From Acidobacteriota bacterium (GTDB lineage: Bacteria > Acidobacteriota > Terriglobia > UBA7540), in NCBI GenBank assembly GCA_902812415.1, contig CADDZJ010000001.1:124001-188000 (forward strand): a DNA stretch of 64,000 nucleotides. The letters are read 5' to 3'. This document shows positions 20,767-30,500 of this stretch, in pieces. The position numbers were made by a program, and so were the translations under genes. Position 1 is the first letter of the stretch, and the number at the start of each line of letters is the position of its first letter. The notes beneath the pieces were generated by a model, which saw only the letters and a list, made by a program, of their open reading frames with translations, made no database searches and was not told the DNA's origin.

Positions 20767-22416
20767 ATGAAGATTGCTCTCGCGCAGATGAACGCCACGG
20801 TGGGCGATTTCGCCGGCAACGCGGATCGCATCCTGAAGTTTGCTGAGCGCGCTCACCAGTTGCAGGCTGACCTGGTCGTATTTCCGGAACTGGCGTTGTG
20901 CGGCTATCCGCCCCGCGACTTGATTGACAGGCCGTGCTTCGTGGAGCGATGCGAACAGGAACTCAACCAATTGGCTCAAAAACTTCCTCCCATCGCCGCG
21001 CTGGTGGGTTACGTCCGTCGCTCCGGCGCGGAACAGGGAAAGGCGGTTTCTGACGCCGCGGCTCTGCTGCGGGGCGGCAAGGTGGAGCTTGATTACGCCA
21101 AGATTCTGTTGCCCTTCTACGATGTCTTTGATGAATCCCGATATTTTGAGCCGGGGAAGTCGCCAGCCACTTATCTGCTCAAAGGATGGCGCCTGGGCCT
21201 TACAATCTGCGAAGACGCCTGGAACGACAAGAATTTCTGGAAAAGGCGGTTTTACACGCGTGATCCGGTGGAGGAGACCGTTCGCGCCGGAGCTGAAATC
21301 ATCCTCAACATCGCGGCCTCGCCGTTCAGTGAAGGAAAGATTCAGTTACGGAAGGAGATGCTTAAAGCCATTGCCCGCGAGCGTCGCGTTCCGGTGGTTT
21401 ACGTCAATCTCGTCGGCGGCAATGACAGCCTGATTTTTGACGGGTCGAGCTATGCCTTTAACGCTCAAGGCGAGTTGTGCGCTCGGGCCAAGGCGTTTGA
21501 GGAAGACCTGGTGGTTTTCGACGCAGCGAGCGGTCGCGGCGATTTGCGCCCTGAACCGGCTTCAGAAATCGAGGCCATCCATTGCGCTCTCATCCTGGGC
21601 GCGCGCGACTATATGAGGAAATGCGGATTTCACAAAGCCATTGTGGGGCTGAGCGGAGGGATTGATTCCTCCGTCGTGGCCGCTCTGGCGGCCGAGGCGC
21701 TCGGGCCTGAAGCGGTCTATGGCATCAGCATGCCCGGGCCCTATTCCTCTCCCGGTAGCGTGCGCGACGCTGAGGCGCTCGCCCGCAACCTGGGCATTCA
21801 CTTTGAGATTGTCCCCATAGGCTCCATCTTTGAAAATTACCTCGCCGCTCTGAAGCCCGCCTTTGCCGAGCGCCCTCACGATGTGACGGAGGAAAACATT
21901 CAGGCGCGCATTCGAGGCAACATTTTGATGGCATTTTCCAATAAATTCGGCGCTTTGCTGCTGAGCACGGGGAATAAATCCGAGCTTGCGGTGGGATATT
22001 GCACGCTTTATGGCGATATGGCCGGGGGACTTGCGGTGATCGCGGATGTCCCCAAAACCATGGTCTACCAACTGGCGCGATATATGAACGAGCAGGGAAC
22101 GGGAGACGGCCCGATTCCCGCCGCCTGCTTTGCAAAAGCGCCCTCCGCCGAACTGCGGCCTAACCAGACGGATCAGGATACGCTGCCGCCTTACGAAATC
22201 CTCGACCCGATTCTGCGCGCCTATATCGAAGAGAATCTCTGCGCCCAGGAAATCGTCGCAAGATTCAAACTGGACCCTCGCCTGGTCAAGCAGACCATTG
22301 GCAGCGTCACCCGCGCTGAATACAAACGGCAGCAGGCCGCACCCGCTCTTAAGGTGACCGCCAAAGCGTTCGGCATCGGGCGGCGCTTTCCGATCGCCAA
22401 CAAATTTGTGGAGTGA
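20767..22416 (+). CDS. nadE: Glutamine-dependent NAD+ synthase
   Basis: A 549-aa two-domain cytoplasmic enzyme making NAD+ from nicotinate adenine dinucleotide with ammonia from glutamine. Residues 1-250 form the nitrilase-type glutaminase, with the Glu in VVFPELALCGYPP, the Lys in LDYAKILLPFYDVFDE and the Cys in GLTICEDAWN. The C-terminal synthetase has the PP-loop GLSGGIDSSVVAAL, and LSTGNKSELAVGYCTLYGD is conserved. ATG 20767 is chosen because homology starts at MKIALAQMNATVGD. It is not in an obvious operon. Confidence 0.96.
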   Translation: MKIALAQMNATVGDFAGNADRILKFAERAHQLQADLVVFPELALCGYPPRDLIDRPCFVERCEQELNQLAQKLPPIAALVGYVRRSGAEQGKAVSDAAALLRGGKVELDYAKILLPFYDVFDESRYFEPGKSPATYLLKGWRLGLTICEDAWNDKNFWKRRFYTRDPVEETVRAGAEIILNIAASPFSEGKIQLRKEMLKAIARERRVPVVYVNLVGGNDSLIFDGSSYAFNAQGELCARAKAFEEDLVVFDAASGRGDLRPEPASEIEAIHCALILGARDYMRKCGFHKAIVGLSGGIDSSVVAALAAEALGPEAVYGISMPGPYSSPGSVRDAEALARNLGIHFEIVPIGSIFENYLAALKPAFAERPHDVTEENIQARIRGNILMAFSNKFGALLLSTGNKSELAVGYCTLYGDMAGGLAVIADVPKTMVYQLARYMNEQGTGDGPIPAACFAKAPSAELRPNQTDQDTLPPYEILDPILRAYIEENLCAQEIVARFKLDPRLVKQTIGSVTRAEYKRQQAAPALKVTAKAFGIGRRFPIANKFVE

Positions 22417-22739
22417 CGAGGCTGCTTTGGCTGTCTAAGTCGCTGACCTGAAGACCGCTACTGAAAAATCCGTCTCATTTGTCTCATCTGTCTCCCTCGT
22501 CTCATCCCACTCTGTTACGCTGCATCCGGGGAGGCGCGCCAGCCTCTGTCACCCTGAGCGCAGCGAAGGGTCCCGGCATTGGTTTAATACAGGGATTCTT
22601 CACTGGCGCTCAGAATGACAAGGGGCCACTTAACGCCTCAAACCCAAAGGAACGGTTCTATGGCATCTCCTGAAAAACATCGAGTCAGCGCCAGGCGGCG
22701 GGTCGCCCATCGCGGCGGCCAAAATCCACCGATTGCTCC
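22417..22739. other. Gene-free gap with degenerate R-type fragment
   Basis: Positions about 22545-22640 resemble family R (CCCTGAGCGCAGCGAAGGGT and GGGATTCTTCACTGGCGCTC) but lack clear terminal repeats. No gene is seen here; the family L element begins at the right edge. Confidence 0.45.
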
Positions 22740-22982
22740 GAAAAAAAAGAATGTTTAGGTCTGATGAGCGCAAAAAGAATCTAGCGCATTGAAAGCCGGA
22801 AGGTTATTGGCTTCTTGTTCCTTGCGGTTTACCAACAATTTCCAAAGCACGATGTATCTTAAAGATAATAAAAGACTTCTGAATTTAATTTGTTTGCTTT
22901 CATGTAAGAAACAGAAAAGTAAAGACTTAACTGCAAAAACAGGGAAATTGTTCGTCATTTTGTGACATGGAATCAGGCCAAA
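22740..22982. repeat. Family L element, copy L1 (AT-rich, possible structured RNA or MITE)
   Basis: About 240 bases of AT-rich intergenic DNA that match a second copy at 43508-43751 along the whole length, by eye roughly three quarters identical. Outer arms GGTCTGAT (22758-22765) and ATCAGGCC (22972-22979) can pair with one G-U. Inner arms ACCAACAATTTCC (22831-22843) and GGAAATTGTTCGT (22943-22955) pair with one mismatch. Both copies share the ends AGAATGTTTAGGTCTGATGA and GGAATCAGGCCAAA. The open reading frame present in this copy is not conserved in the other, so it is noncoding. Confidence 0.75.
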
Positions 22983-23033
22983 TTGAGCAGCTCGGAAGGC
23001 GCTGCGTTGAGCTTTCCGCCTTCTACTGAGGTT

Positions 23034-23139
23034 TACAAATTATGGTGACAGCATTTTCTGTAGCGCCGGTGTCCTCACCGGCGTTTTTTCGGCGCTGAGG
23101 ACAGCGCCGCTACAGCCCGCGTTGTCAGTATAATTTGTA
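23034..23139. repeat. Family S dispersed repeat, copy S1
   Basis: Terminal inverted repeats TACAAATTATGGTGACAGC and GTTGTCAGTATAATTTGTA flank two GC-rich hairpin units (GCGCCGGTGTCCTCACCGGCG and GGCGCTGAGGACAGCGCC). It lies just upstream of the M16 peptidase and just downstream of element L1. The copy at 40611-40717 is nearly identical in opposite orientation. Confidence 0.8.
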
Positions 23140-23161
23140 ATTCTCAATAATCTAAGAGCAG

Positions 23162-24538
23162 ATGACCTTTAAGCCACAATACGCAGCCGTACTAATCCTC
23201 CTTCTCGCTGCCGCCACGGCCACGGCGCGCGTCAAGCTGCCGCATACTACGCTCGACAGGTTTTATCTTCAGAATGGCCTGGAAGTGGTGATGGCGCCGG
23301 ATGATCAGGCCCCGGTTGTTGATGTGCAGGTCTGGTACCACGTAGGCTCCAAAGATGAACACCCCGGCAGGACGGGGTTTGCCCACCTTTTTGAGCACCT
23401 GATGTTCGACGGCACGCGAAATCTGGCTCCGGATGAATTCTCAAATTACATTGTCCGCGCCGGCGGCATCGACAACGCCTTCACCACCGAGGACGCCACC
23501 GTTTTCTGGGAAACGGTGCCGAGCGCCGATCTGCGGGTGGTCTTGTGGCTGGAAGCCGACCGCATGCGGAACCTTCAGATCACCGAATCGACCTTCAAAA
23601 ACGAAAGGGAAGTGGTGGAAGAGGAAAGGCGGCAGCGCTTTGATAATCAGCCCTATGGGAACGTGGTGGAAACCCTCTACGCCCACGCCTTCACCCTCTC
23701 TCCCTATCGACACATGCCTATCGGCAGCATGGATGATCTGGATCGCGCAGATGTGAGCGAGGTGAAATCCTTTTACGATACGTATTACGTGCCCAACAAC
23801 GCCACGCTGGTCGTTGTGGGCCATTTCGATGCAAAGCAGTGTACCGAATGGGTGCAGCAATACTTTGGACCGCTGAAGCCCGGAGAGCGACCCATCGCTC
23901 GCAACTATCCCCAGGAGCCTGCGCAGACAGCCGAGCGCGTCGTGAAACTCACCCAGGATGTCGCCTTGCCTGCCTTCGTGGAGGGCTATCGTATGCCGGC
24001 AGATGGCACACCGGACGCTTACCCCTTGCGCCTGGCTTCTAAAATCCTCTCAGATGGCGAAAGCTCCTGGGTTTACCGCCGGCTGGTCTACGAAAGGCAA
24101 ATGGCGATGCAGGTGGAAAGCGAAGGCAATTTTACGGAGCTGCCCAATCTGTTTTTCATCTTTTCTGTTATGAATTCCGGGTATACACCGGCGCAGGGCG
24201 AAGCGGAGGTGAACGCAGTCCTTGACCGGCTGAAGTATGGAACAATTCCTCGCCAGGACATGGAGCGGGCCCGAAACGAGATTCTGCGCGATTTTATTCT
24301 GAACCGACAAGGCGCGCAGAGCCGCGCCGACGCCCTGGGCTATGATGCGGTGATTCTGAAAAATCCTGATCTGTATAACACGGAAATTCAGCGCTTTATG
24401 GATGTGACCCCAGCGGAGATTCAACGCGTGGCGCGAAAATATTTTGTGCCTCAGAATCTGACGCTGGTCGAAGTTTATCCGAAAGGGAAAGCTCACCCGG
24501 TGACGGCCCTCAATGGCGCACGCTCACGTTTGCGGTGA
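23162..24538 (+). CDS. M16 family zinc metallopeptidase (pitrilysin-like), exported
   Basis: A 458-aa insulinase-family peptidase. A signal peptide is evident (residues about 1-22, ending ATATARV). The inverted zinc motif HxxEH is H75-LF-E78-H79 in GFAHLFEHLMFDGT, and the distal Glu lies in REVVEEERRQRF. The second M16 half (VKLTQDVALPAFVEGYRMP onward) is the usual inactive C-terminal domain. It probably degrades peptides in the periplasm. The short-form M16 often works with a second subunit, but no partner is adjacent. Confidence 0.93.
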   Translation: MTFKPQYAAVLILLLAAATATARVKLPHTTLDRFYLQNGLEVVMAPDDQAPVVDVQVWYHVGSKDEHPGRTGFAHLFEHLMFDGTRNLAPDEFSNYIVRAGGIDNAFTTEDATVFWETVPSADLRVVLWLEADRMRNLQITESTFKNEREVVEEERRQRFDNQPYGNVVETLYAHAFTLSPYRHMPIGSMDDLDRADVSEVKSFYDTYYVPNNATLVVVGHFDAKQCTEWVQQYFGPLKPGERPIARNYPQEPAQTAERVVKLTQDVALPAFVEGYRMPADGTPDAYPLRLASKILSDGESSWVYRRLVYERQMAMQVESEGNFTELPNLFFIFSVMNSGYTPAQGEAEVNAVLDRLKYGTIPRQDMERARNEILRDFILNRQGAQSRADALGYDAVILKNPDLYNTEIQRFMDVTPAEIQRVARKYFVPQNLTLVEVYPKGKAHPVTALNGARSRLR

Positions 24539-24824
24539 GCTATCACCAGCCCGATGCGCATACCCTTATGAGTCTTTGAGTAATGACATCTGCAATTTGA
24601 CATTTGAAATCGGGAAGATGAACTACTATTGGTCAAAATGTTTGCGCCTTGCGCAAATTTTACTTGCGTGGCACGGGGTTGCAGCCCTGCCGCGTTGAGT
24701 AATAATTTGCTTCCATTCAGCCGGATGTCGTGCTACTTTACGATTCCTTAGATAATTCAGTCGTGAAGGACGATCAGCTTTTATCATCTATCATCAGCCC
24801 AAGCTCTAAACCCTGAGGTGAGCC

Positions 24825-25691
24825 ATGAAACGTCGGGAATTCATCGCCAGGACCACGTTGGGACTCGGAGGCGTTTGGTTAGGCTCGAAGTCGGTGGCGC
24901 AAACTTCGCCGGCGGTGGGCGCACAGTTCAGTGGAGCGGATACGGTCGTCCTCGGGAAAACGGGCATCCGCACCAGCCGCCTGGCTTGCGGTACGGGAAC
25001 CGTCGGTTTCGCCTATCACTCGCATCAATCGGCGTTGGGCGTCCAAGGGCTTGCCGATCTTCTAGTGCATGGCTACGATCACGGATTGCGCTTTTTCGAT
25101 ACAGCGGATTCCTACGGCACGCACCCGGCGGTAGCAGCGGCGCTCAAGCGCTTGCCGCGAGAAAAAGTCACGGTGCTCACCAAGTCCGATTCCAGAGACC
25201 CTGATCGCATGTGGGCGGATATTGACCGCTTCCGAAAGGAATTAAACACCGACTATATCGACATTGTGCTGATGCATTGCATGATGTCAGATGACTGGAC
25301 CACGCGCTATCGCCGCGCGATGGATGTGCTCTCCGAAGCCAAAGAAAAGGGTTGGATTCGCGCTCACGGCTGCTCCTGCCACACCATTGGCGCGCTGCGC
25401 GCAGCGGCGGCGTCACCGTGGGTGGAAGTCGATCTGGCCCGCATGAATCCCATTGGCTCGCACATGGATGCCGACCCGGCCACGGTTCTTTCCGTCCTGC
25501 GCCAGATGAAGGCGCAAGGGAAGGGAATTGTGGGAATGAAGATTCTGGGCCAGGGTGACCTACGCCACCGCCCGGATGAGGCGCTGCGCTATGCCTTGTC
25601 GCTGGGCGTGCTGGATGCGTTCACCATCGGCGCGGAGAGCATTATCGAGCAAAATGACCTCATGCGGCGGATTGCAGCCGTCACGGTGTAG
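24825..25691 (+). CDS. Tat-exported aldo/keto reductase
   Basis: A 288-aa protein with a twin-arginine signal (MKRREFIARTTLGLGGVWLG, cleavage near SVAQT) followed by an aldo/keto reductase barrel. Conserved residues include the Asp and Tyr in RFFDTADSYGTHP and the Lys in VTVLTKSDSRD; the usual catalytic His region reads DIVLMHCMMSDDW. Export of a folded cofactor protein fits the Tat signal. The SD GAGGTGA precedes the ATG. It is convergent with the LacI-type regulator. The substrate is unknown, probably a sugar or its derivative. Confidence 0.88.
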   Translation: MKRREFIARTTLGLGGVWLGSKSVAQTSPAVGAQFSGADTVVLGKTGIRTSRLACGTGTVGFAYHSHQSALGVQGLADLLVHGYDHGLRFFDTADSYGTHPAVAAALKRLPREKVTVLTKSDSRDPDRMWADIDRFRKELNTDYIDIVLMHCMMSDDWTTRYRRAMDVLSEAKEKGWIRAHGCSCHTIGALRAAAASPWVEVDLARMNPIGSHMDADPATVLSVLRQMKAQGKGIVGMKILGQGDLRHRPDEALRYALSLGVLDAFTIGAESIIEQNDLMRRIAAVTV

Positions 25692-25740
25692 GAGTCAGCA
25701 AGCGGTTTGCCCCTTCTGGGAAAAATCTGAATTGATCACT

Positions 25741-26820
25741 TTATTCCCTTGCGGATTCGATCTGCCGCGTCTCGCGGAATAAGTGCACGTTGGATCGCAT
25801 GACGATCGCCGGTGTCAGATAGTAGGTGCGGGGTATCTTCCGATCATGAAGAAAATGCTCGATGAGAATCCTCACTGCCATCTGTCCTTGAACGTAGGGG
25901 CGCTGATAAACGGAAGCATGGATCGTTTCCTCTTCAAAGAGCGGAACCATCTCCTGGAATAAATCGGTGGCGACCACGCGCACTTTTCCAGCCAGACCGC
26001 AAGCGCGTAAAGCATAACACACGGGTAGGCAGATGCTGACGGTTACGTAAAGCCCTGCCAGCTGGGGGTACTTTTCAAAAAGGTTAAGGCATTTTTGGAA
26101 GGTTTCCTCATCATTCAGGTGGCCTTCCACAACCTCCACGACTTGTCCGCCATCGCAATAATGGGAAAATGCTTCGCAGAAACCTTCCGTCTTTCTTCGA
26201 TGATCCTCTGTCTGCAACATGCCGGTGACGATTGCTACCTGAGAGCCGGGAGCCAGAAACCTTCCCAATAGCTCGGCGGCAAGCTTCCCTCCAACTTCAG
26301 GATCCACACAAACGACGGTTGACCGGGCGCTGTCAGGGGCATCCGAGGCGACGCAGGCCACTTTGATTCCTTTTTCCGTGGCTTGATTAATCAAGGGAGT
26401 AACACGGCTTGGGTTGCCCGGGGTGATGATCAAAGCTCTGACGTCTGTCTCAATCATTTCAGCAAGCCGTTCATTCTCTTTAACACCGAGTCTATCCACG
26501 GGGCGATAAAGCATCTCCACCCCCAGGGCCTCGTAGCGGCGGACTTCATCGACAATGCCATCGCGCAACTGATCATAAAAGAGATGGGTCTCACGTGGAA
26601 TGCAAACGCCGATGCGAACGGTCGCTTTTCCTACTGAAAGGGTTCGGGCGGCAAGATTGGGCGTGTAACCAATGATTCGAGCGATGTCGAGAACGCGCCT
26701 GCGCGTCTTCTCGCTGATCTCTTTGCGGCCATGGAGCGCTCGGTCTACTGTCCCGATCGAGACGTTGGCGAGCCGGGCGATCTCGGAAATCCCCTTTCGA
26801 TTCGGACGTGATTTATCCAA
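25741..26820 (-). CDS. LacI family transcriptional regulator
   Basis: A 359-aa regulator with an N-terminal LacI helix-turn-helix (ISEIARLANVSIGTVDRALH, hinge helix near NLAARTLSVG) and a periplasmic-binding-protein type sugar sensor (IGVCIPRETHLFYDQL, VACVASDAPDSARSTVV, LYVTVSICLPVCYALRA). The GTVDRALHGR variant occurs in regulators with a Peripla_BP_4-like sensor domain. It starts with TTG, preceded by GGGAGGG. It is divergent from the TonB receptor and glycosidase genes (27514-35544) and probably represses them until a plant-polysaccharide sugar is sensed (inference). Confidence 0.9.
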   Translation of the reverse strand: MDKSRPNRKGISEIARLANVSIGTVDRALHGRKEISEKTRRRVLDIARIIGYTPNLAARTLSVGKATVRIGVCIPRETHLFYDQLRDGIVDEVRRYEALGVEMLYRPVDRLGVKENERLAEMIETDVRALIITPGNPSRVTPLINQATEKGIKVACVASDAPDSARSTVVCVDPEVGGKLAAELLGRFLAPGSQVAIVTGMLQTEDHRRKTEGFCEAFSHYCDGGQVVEVVEGHLNDEETFQKCLNLFEKYPQLAGLYVTVSICLPVCYALRACGLAGKVRVVATDLFQEMVPLFEEETIHASVYQRPYVQGQMAVRILIEHFLHDRKIPRTYYLTPAIVMRSNVHLFRETRQIESARE

Positions 26821-27513
26821 ACGCCACAGCCCTCCCGGTACGTTTTGCTTTCATTCTGGAAATGGGTCCAGCACGCCAAGGACAGGAGACGCTTGCAAGG
26901 CTGGCTTTTGTCCCGCTATTTCCGGCTGACTGCCGGTATCCCGCGTCGTCCTTAACCTGTTTAATCTAAGTGTTTTTTCCGTGTGCGTCAACGGAAACGA
27001 GATAGATTTTTGAATATCCTTGCACAGCCACCGATTTGAGAGGTCGGTATCTTATCTAATCTATACTTTCCTAAGCTCATATGAGATGCATTCAAAGGCT
27101 AAAGGGAATCAAAAAATTTCTTGACACCTTTTCCATTTCTGGATAAGGTTTGTGTTTATCCGGTAACGCCAACGGAACGTTTCGGACTATTTTGAAGTGC
27201 ACTGGTCACAGTCAGACCTCTTTGAAAGGCTTGTGGTCATGAGGTTTGCAAGAGCCTCCGAAGCTTCGCCGCCGGTGGGAGCATATCGTTCGGGGGCTGC
27301 TGTAGCTGTAGGGGATTGTTCACACCGCCCACAGTTGCGAAGGAGGGACTTCTTGCGAAGGGAGTTGCTCTTCAGTCGGTGGAATACTTGGGCCGCGGCA
27401 AGTCTGCCGGCACGGACGCAACTTCTTAAACAAGTCCGAACGTGTCGGGTGAATGATGGCGCCGGAAAAAATTTTGGCAAAACAAAATTCGAGATTGAGG
27501 AGGACTAGGACCA
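26821..27513. promoter_or_regulatory. Regulatory region between the LacI-type regulator and the TonB receptor
   Basis: A 693-base gap with no convincing gene. A TTGACA at 27121-27126 with 17 bases to a weak TAAGGT (27144-27149) could be the receptor promoter, giving a 5' leader of about 350 bases. The motifs CAACGGAAACG (near 26989) and CCAACGGAACGTTTCGG (near 27169) resemble each other, and the second contains the near-palindrome GGAACGTTTC typical of LacI-family operators. The leader ends in the strong SD GAGGAGGA at 27497-27504. No known riboswitch was recognised. Confidence 0.45.
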
Positions 27514-30500
27514 ATGAGAAGGCCGGGCGTCAAAATATATTCCTCTGCCGCACTGCCGCTGCAATTTGTAAAGCGAATTTGCCTGTTTAGCAGGTTTCAG
27601 GAAAACCCTCCCCACCTGTCACCTCAAGGAGCCGAAGGCAAGGAGGAATTTCGCATTTACAAAGCACGATTCATTGCTTCGCTTGGAATGACAATGTTCA
27701 GAAAAGTTTTTCAGCAACCTGTTAAGGTTTGCAGAGTCCTGGCTATCTTCTTTTTGGCATTTTCAATGCTTCCTGTCGTTTTATGGTCACAGGGCGACAC
27801 GGGATCGCTTTCCGGCACAGTCACCGATCCTGCTGGCGCCGTCGTGCCGGCCGCCAAGGTTGTCGCTATCCACGTGCCGACGGGGCGGCAATTCAGCGTT
27901 ACGACAACCCAAGCTGGCGTATACGCTTTCCCTAACCTCCCAACCGGTCCATACGAGCTGACGGTTGAGCATGCAGGCTTTAAGAAATTCGTTCAGACAG
28001 GGATCGAGGTCCGCGTCGGCTTGGCTGAAACCATCAACGTCCAACTGGCTGTGGGTGCTGTTCAACAAACAGTTCAGGTGAACGCCTCGGCGCCCGTGTT
28101 GAATACCACAAACGCTGAGGAATCAACGGGCCTGAGCCCACAGACTATGATGACTCTTCCGTTGTGGAACGGCAGTCTGGAAACCGCTGATTCCTTCGTC
28201 GGCTGGATGCCCGGTGTGAACAGCAATGCTGAGAGGAGCATCAACGGTTCCATCGGTCGCGCTTCGGAAATTCTGGTGGATGGGGCAAGCATGGTTCTAC
28301 CGGAATCAGGGGGAACGAACTTTACCTTCCCTGGCTTCTATGCCTTCAGTGAAATGAGACTGGTCACTTCGGGTTTCAATGCCAAGTACGGACGGGTGGG
28401 CGGCGGAATACAGGAGTATGTAACCAAGTCAGGAACCAATCAGATTCATGGAGGAGGGTTCTTCAACTGGAAGCGCAAAATCTTCGATGCGGTTCCATGG
28501 TCCACGAATGCGAATCCCGCTGCCCGTACCTGCAATGGCGTCACCCACGACAAGGCCTGCCGTCCCCGGGAGTGGTTTAATGAATACGGAGGTTACGCGG
28601 GCGGCCCGGTGTATCTCCCGCATATTTACAATGGCCGGAATAAGACTTTCTGGTTTGTTTCATACGCGCAAATCCACCAACCCGCCTCTCTTTCCGTGAG
28701 CACAGGTGAAACAGTGCCTACACCGGCGATGAAAAATGGGGATTTTTCGGCTCTGCTCAACCTGCCACAACCGATTATCATCTACGACCCGGCTACCACG
28801 GTGAACGGAGTCCGCCAGCCGTTTCCGGGCAATATCATTCCCCAAAGCCGCTTTAGCACCATCTCCAAAAATATTCTGCCTTACATTCCCGATCCGAATT
28901 CAGGTCAGGCAGGATCTTTAATCAGCAACTACACTTACAATTCCACAAGCAAATTCATGGACAGGGTTTGGTCTATTCAAATTGACCATCAAATCGGCAG
29001 CCGAAATCATTTGATGGGTTTTCTCACTCACCGCAACATGGAGAGTGATTCGGATCTATATTTTCCCGGCCCGCTGAATGGTGGGCTGGACAATTTCCAG
29101 TCTCCCTATCATTTCCGCGTTTCCGAAGACTTCGCAATAAATCCTCAACTTGAACTACACACGATCATGGGCTACAGCGTGGATCGGCAACTCTGGCACA
29201 ATCCTTTCCAGAACGGCTTTGGAACTAAATTCGGCTTCCCCCTCCAGGCTGGCACTCCTCAAGATGCCACACCCATCATCGCGTTTGAGAATAACCTCAC
29301 CATGCCCGCCGGCGGTTATATCTCAGGCTTTGTTTCCTGGGGAATGAATCAGGGTAAAGTCAATAACGGGGGCCAGTGGAATAAAACTTGGCAGTTTGCA
29401 CAGAATCTGACCTGGATGCACAATACGCACGAATTCCAGATGGGATGGGACTTTCGTCGTCTGGAGACCAACGCGAACGATTGGGCAGGGACCAATGGAG
29501 TCTACGAATTTTCAAGCATCCAGACTGCCTCTAAGGCGGGCGCCAAGGATGGCTACGCCTTTGCAAGCTTTTTGCTGGGAGATGTGGACAGCGCCAATCA
29601 GAACGCCTTGCCAGTCTTCTTGCCACAGATTCGCTATCAATATCAGGCCGGATATTTTCAGGACACCTGGAAAATCCGCCCCCGTTTCACTCTCGATCTA
29701 GGTCTTCGCTATGAAGTACCTATTGGCTGGTACCAACTTCATGGCAATATGTCGACCTTCAGCCTGACCACTCCGAACCCAGCGGCGGGTGGTCTTCCGG
29801 GCGCCATGATCTTCATGGGCAGCGGACCAGGCCGCACCGGGCAACTTCGCCCCTATCCCACTGATTTCTCGGATTTCGGACCCCGGCTGGGTTTTGCGTG
29901 GAACCTGAAACCAAGTTGGGTGGTTCGGGGCTTCTGGGGTATCTATTACGAAGCGCTGGGCAACGGCGGCTGTGGATGCACAGACGGCTTTGGCGGGGGC
30001 AGTTTTGCACAGACTTCGGATGGCTTCAATCCAGCCTTCAACTGGGACCCTAGGGCCTTTAATCCGAATGCGCCCGTCAATAATCCGGGTGGTGTCCGCC
30101 CCCCCGTCAGCTTCCACCCGGCACAGCAAATTCCCGGAGTTGATAACTTTAATAATTTTGTCTACTATTTGGGTCCACATTTTGGTAACGCGCCTCGTAT
30201 TTACTCCTGGAACTTCACCGTCGAAAAGGACTACAAAAACTGGTTGGTTGACGTGGGGTACGTCGGCAATCGGGGTACCCGCCTGCCTTCCTCCATTTAT
30301 ATCAACCAGCTTCCGACCAGCGATCTTTATCTAGGACATGTTCAGACCCTGAATGGCCCGGAGAACCTGCTTCAGGCAAATCTCAGAGGTCCATTGGCTG
30401 CCGATATTTGTACCTATACCAACGTGATCCCGTGCACCAACGGCCTTCCGGATCTTCCATTCCCCACTTTTATGCAATGGGGTGGTGCAGCAACGTTAGC

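Noticed and set aside
22758-22790. CTGATGAG in both L copies resembles a hammerhead ribozyme core
   Set aside because: Stem II would be only one or two base pairs, and the second GAAA core is missing in L1, so a functional hammerhead is not supported.
22755-22958. 67-aa minus-strand open frame in element L1
   Set aside because: The homologous L2 copy has a frame-shifting indel and early stop, and the initiator is absent there, so it is not a conserved protein.
27197-27508. 103-aa frame in the leader of the TonB receptor
   Set aside because: No SD, low-complexity Arg-rich translation without family features, and an opposing minus-strand frame covers the same bases; most likely leader sequence.
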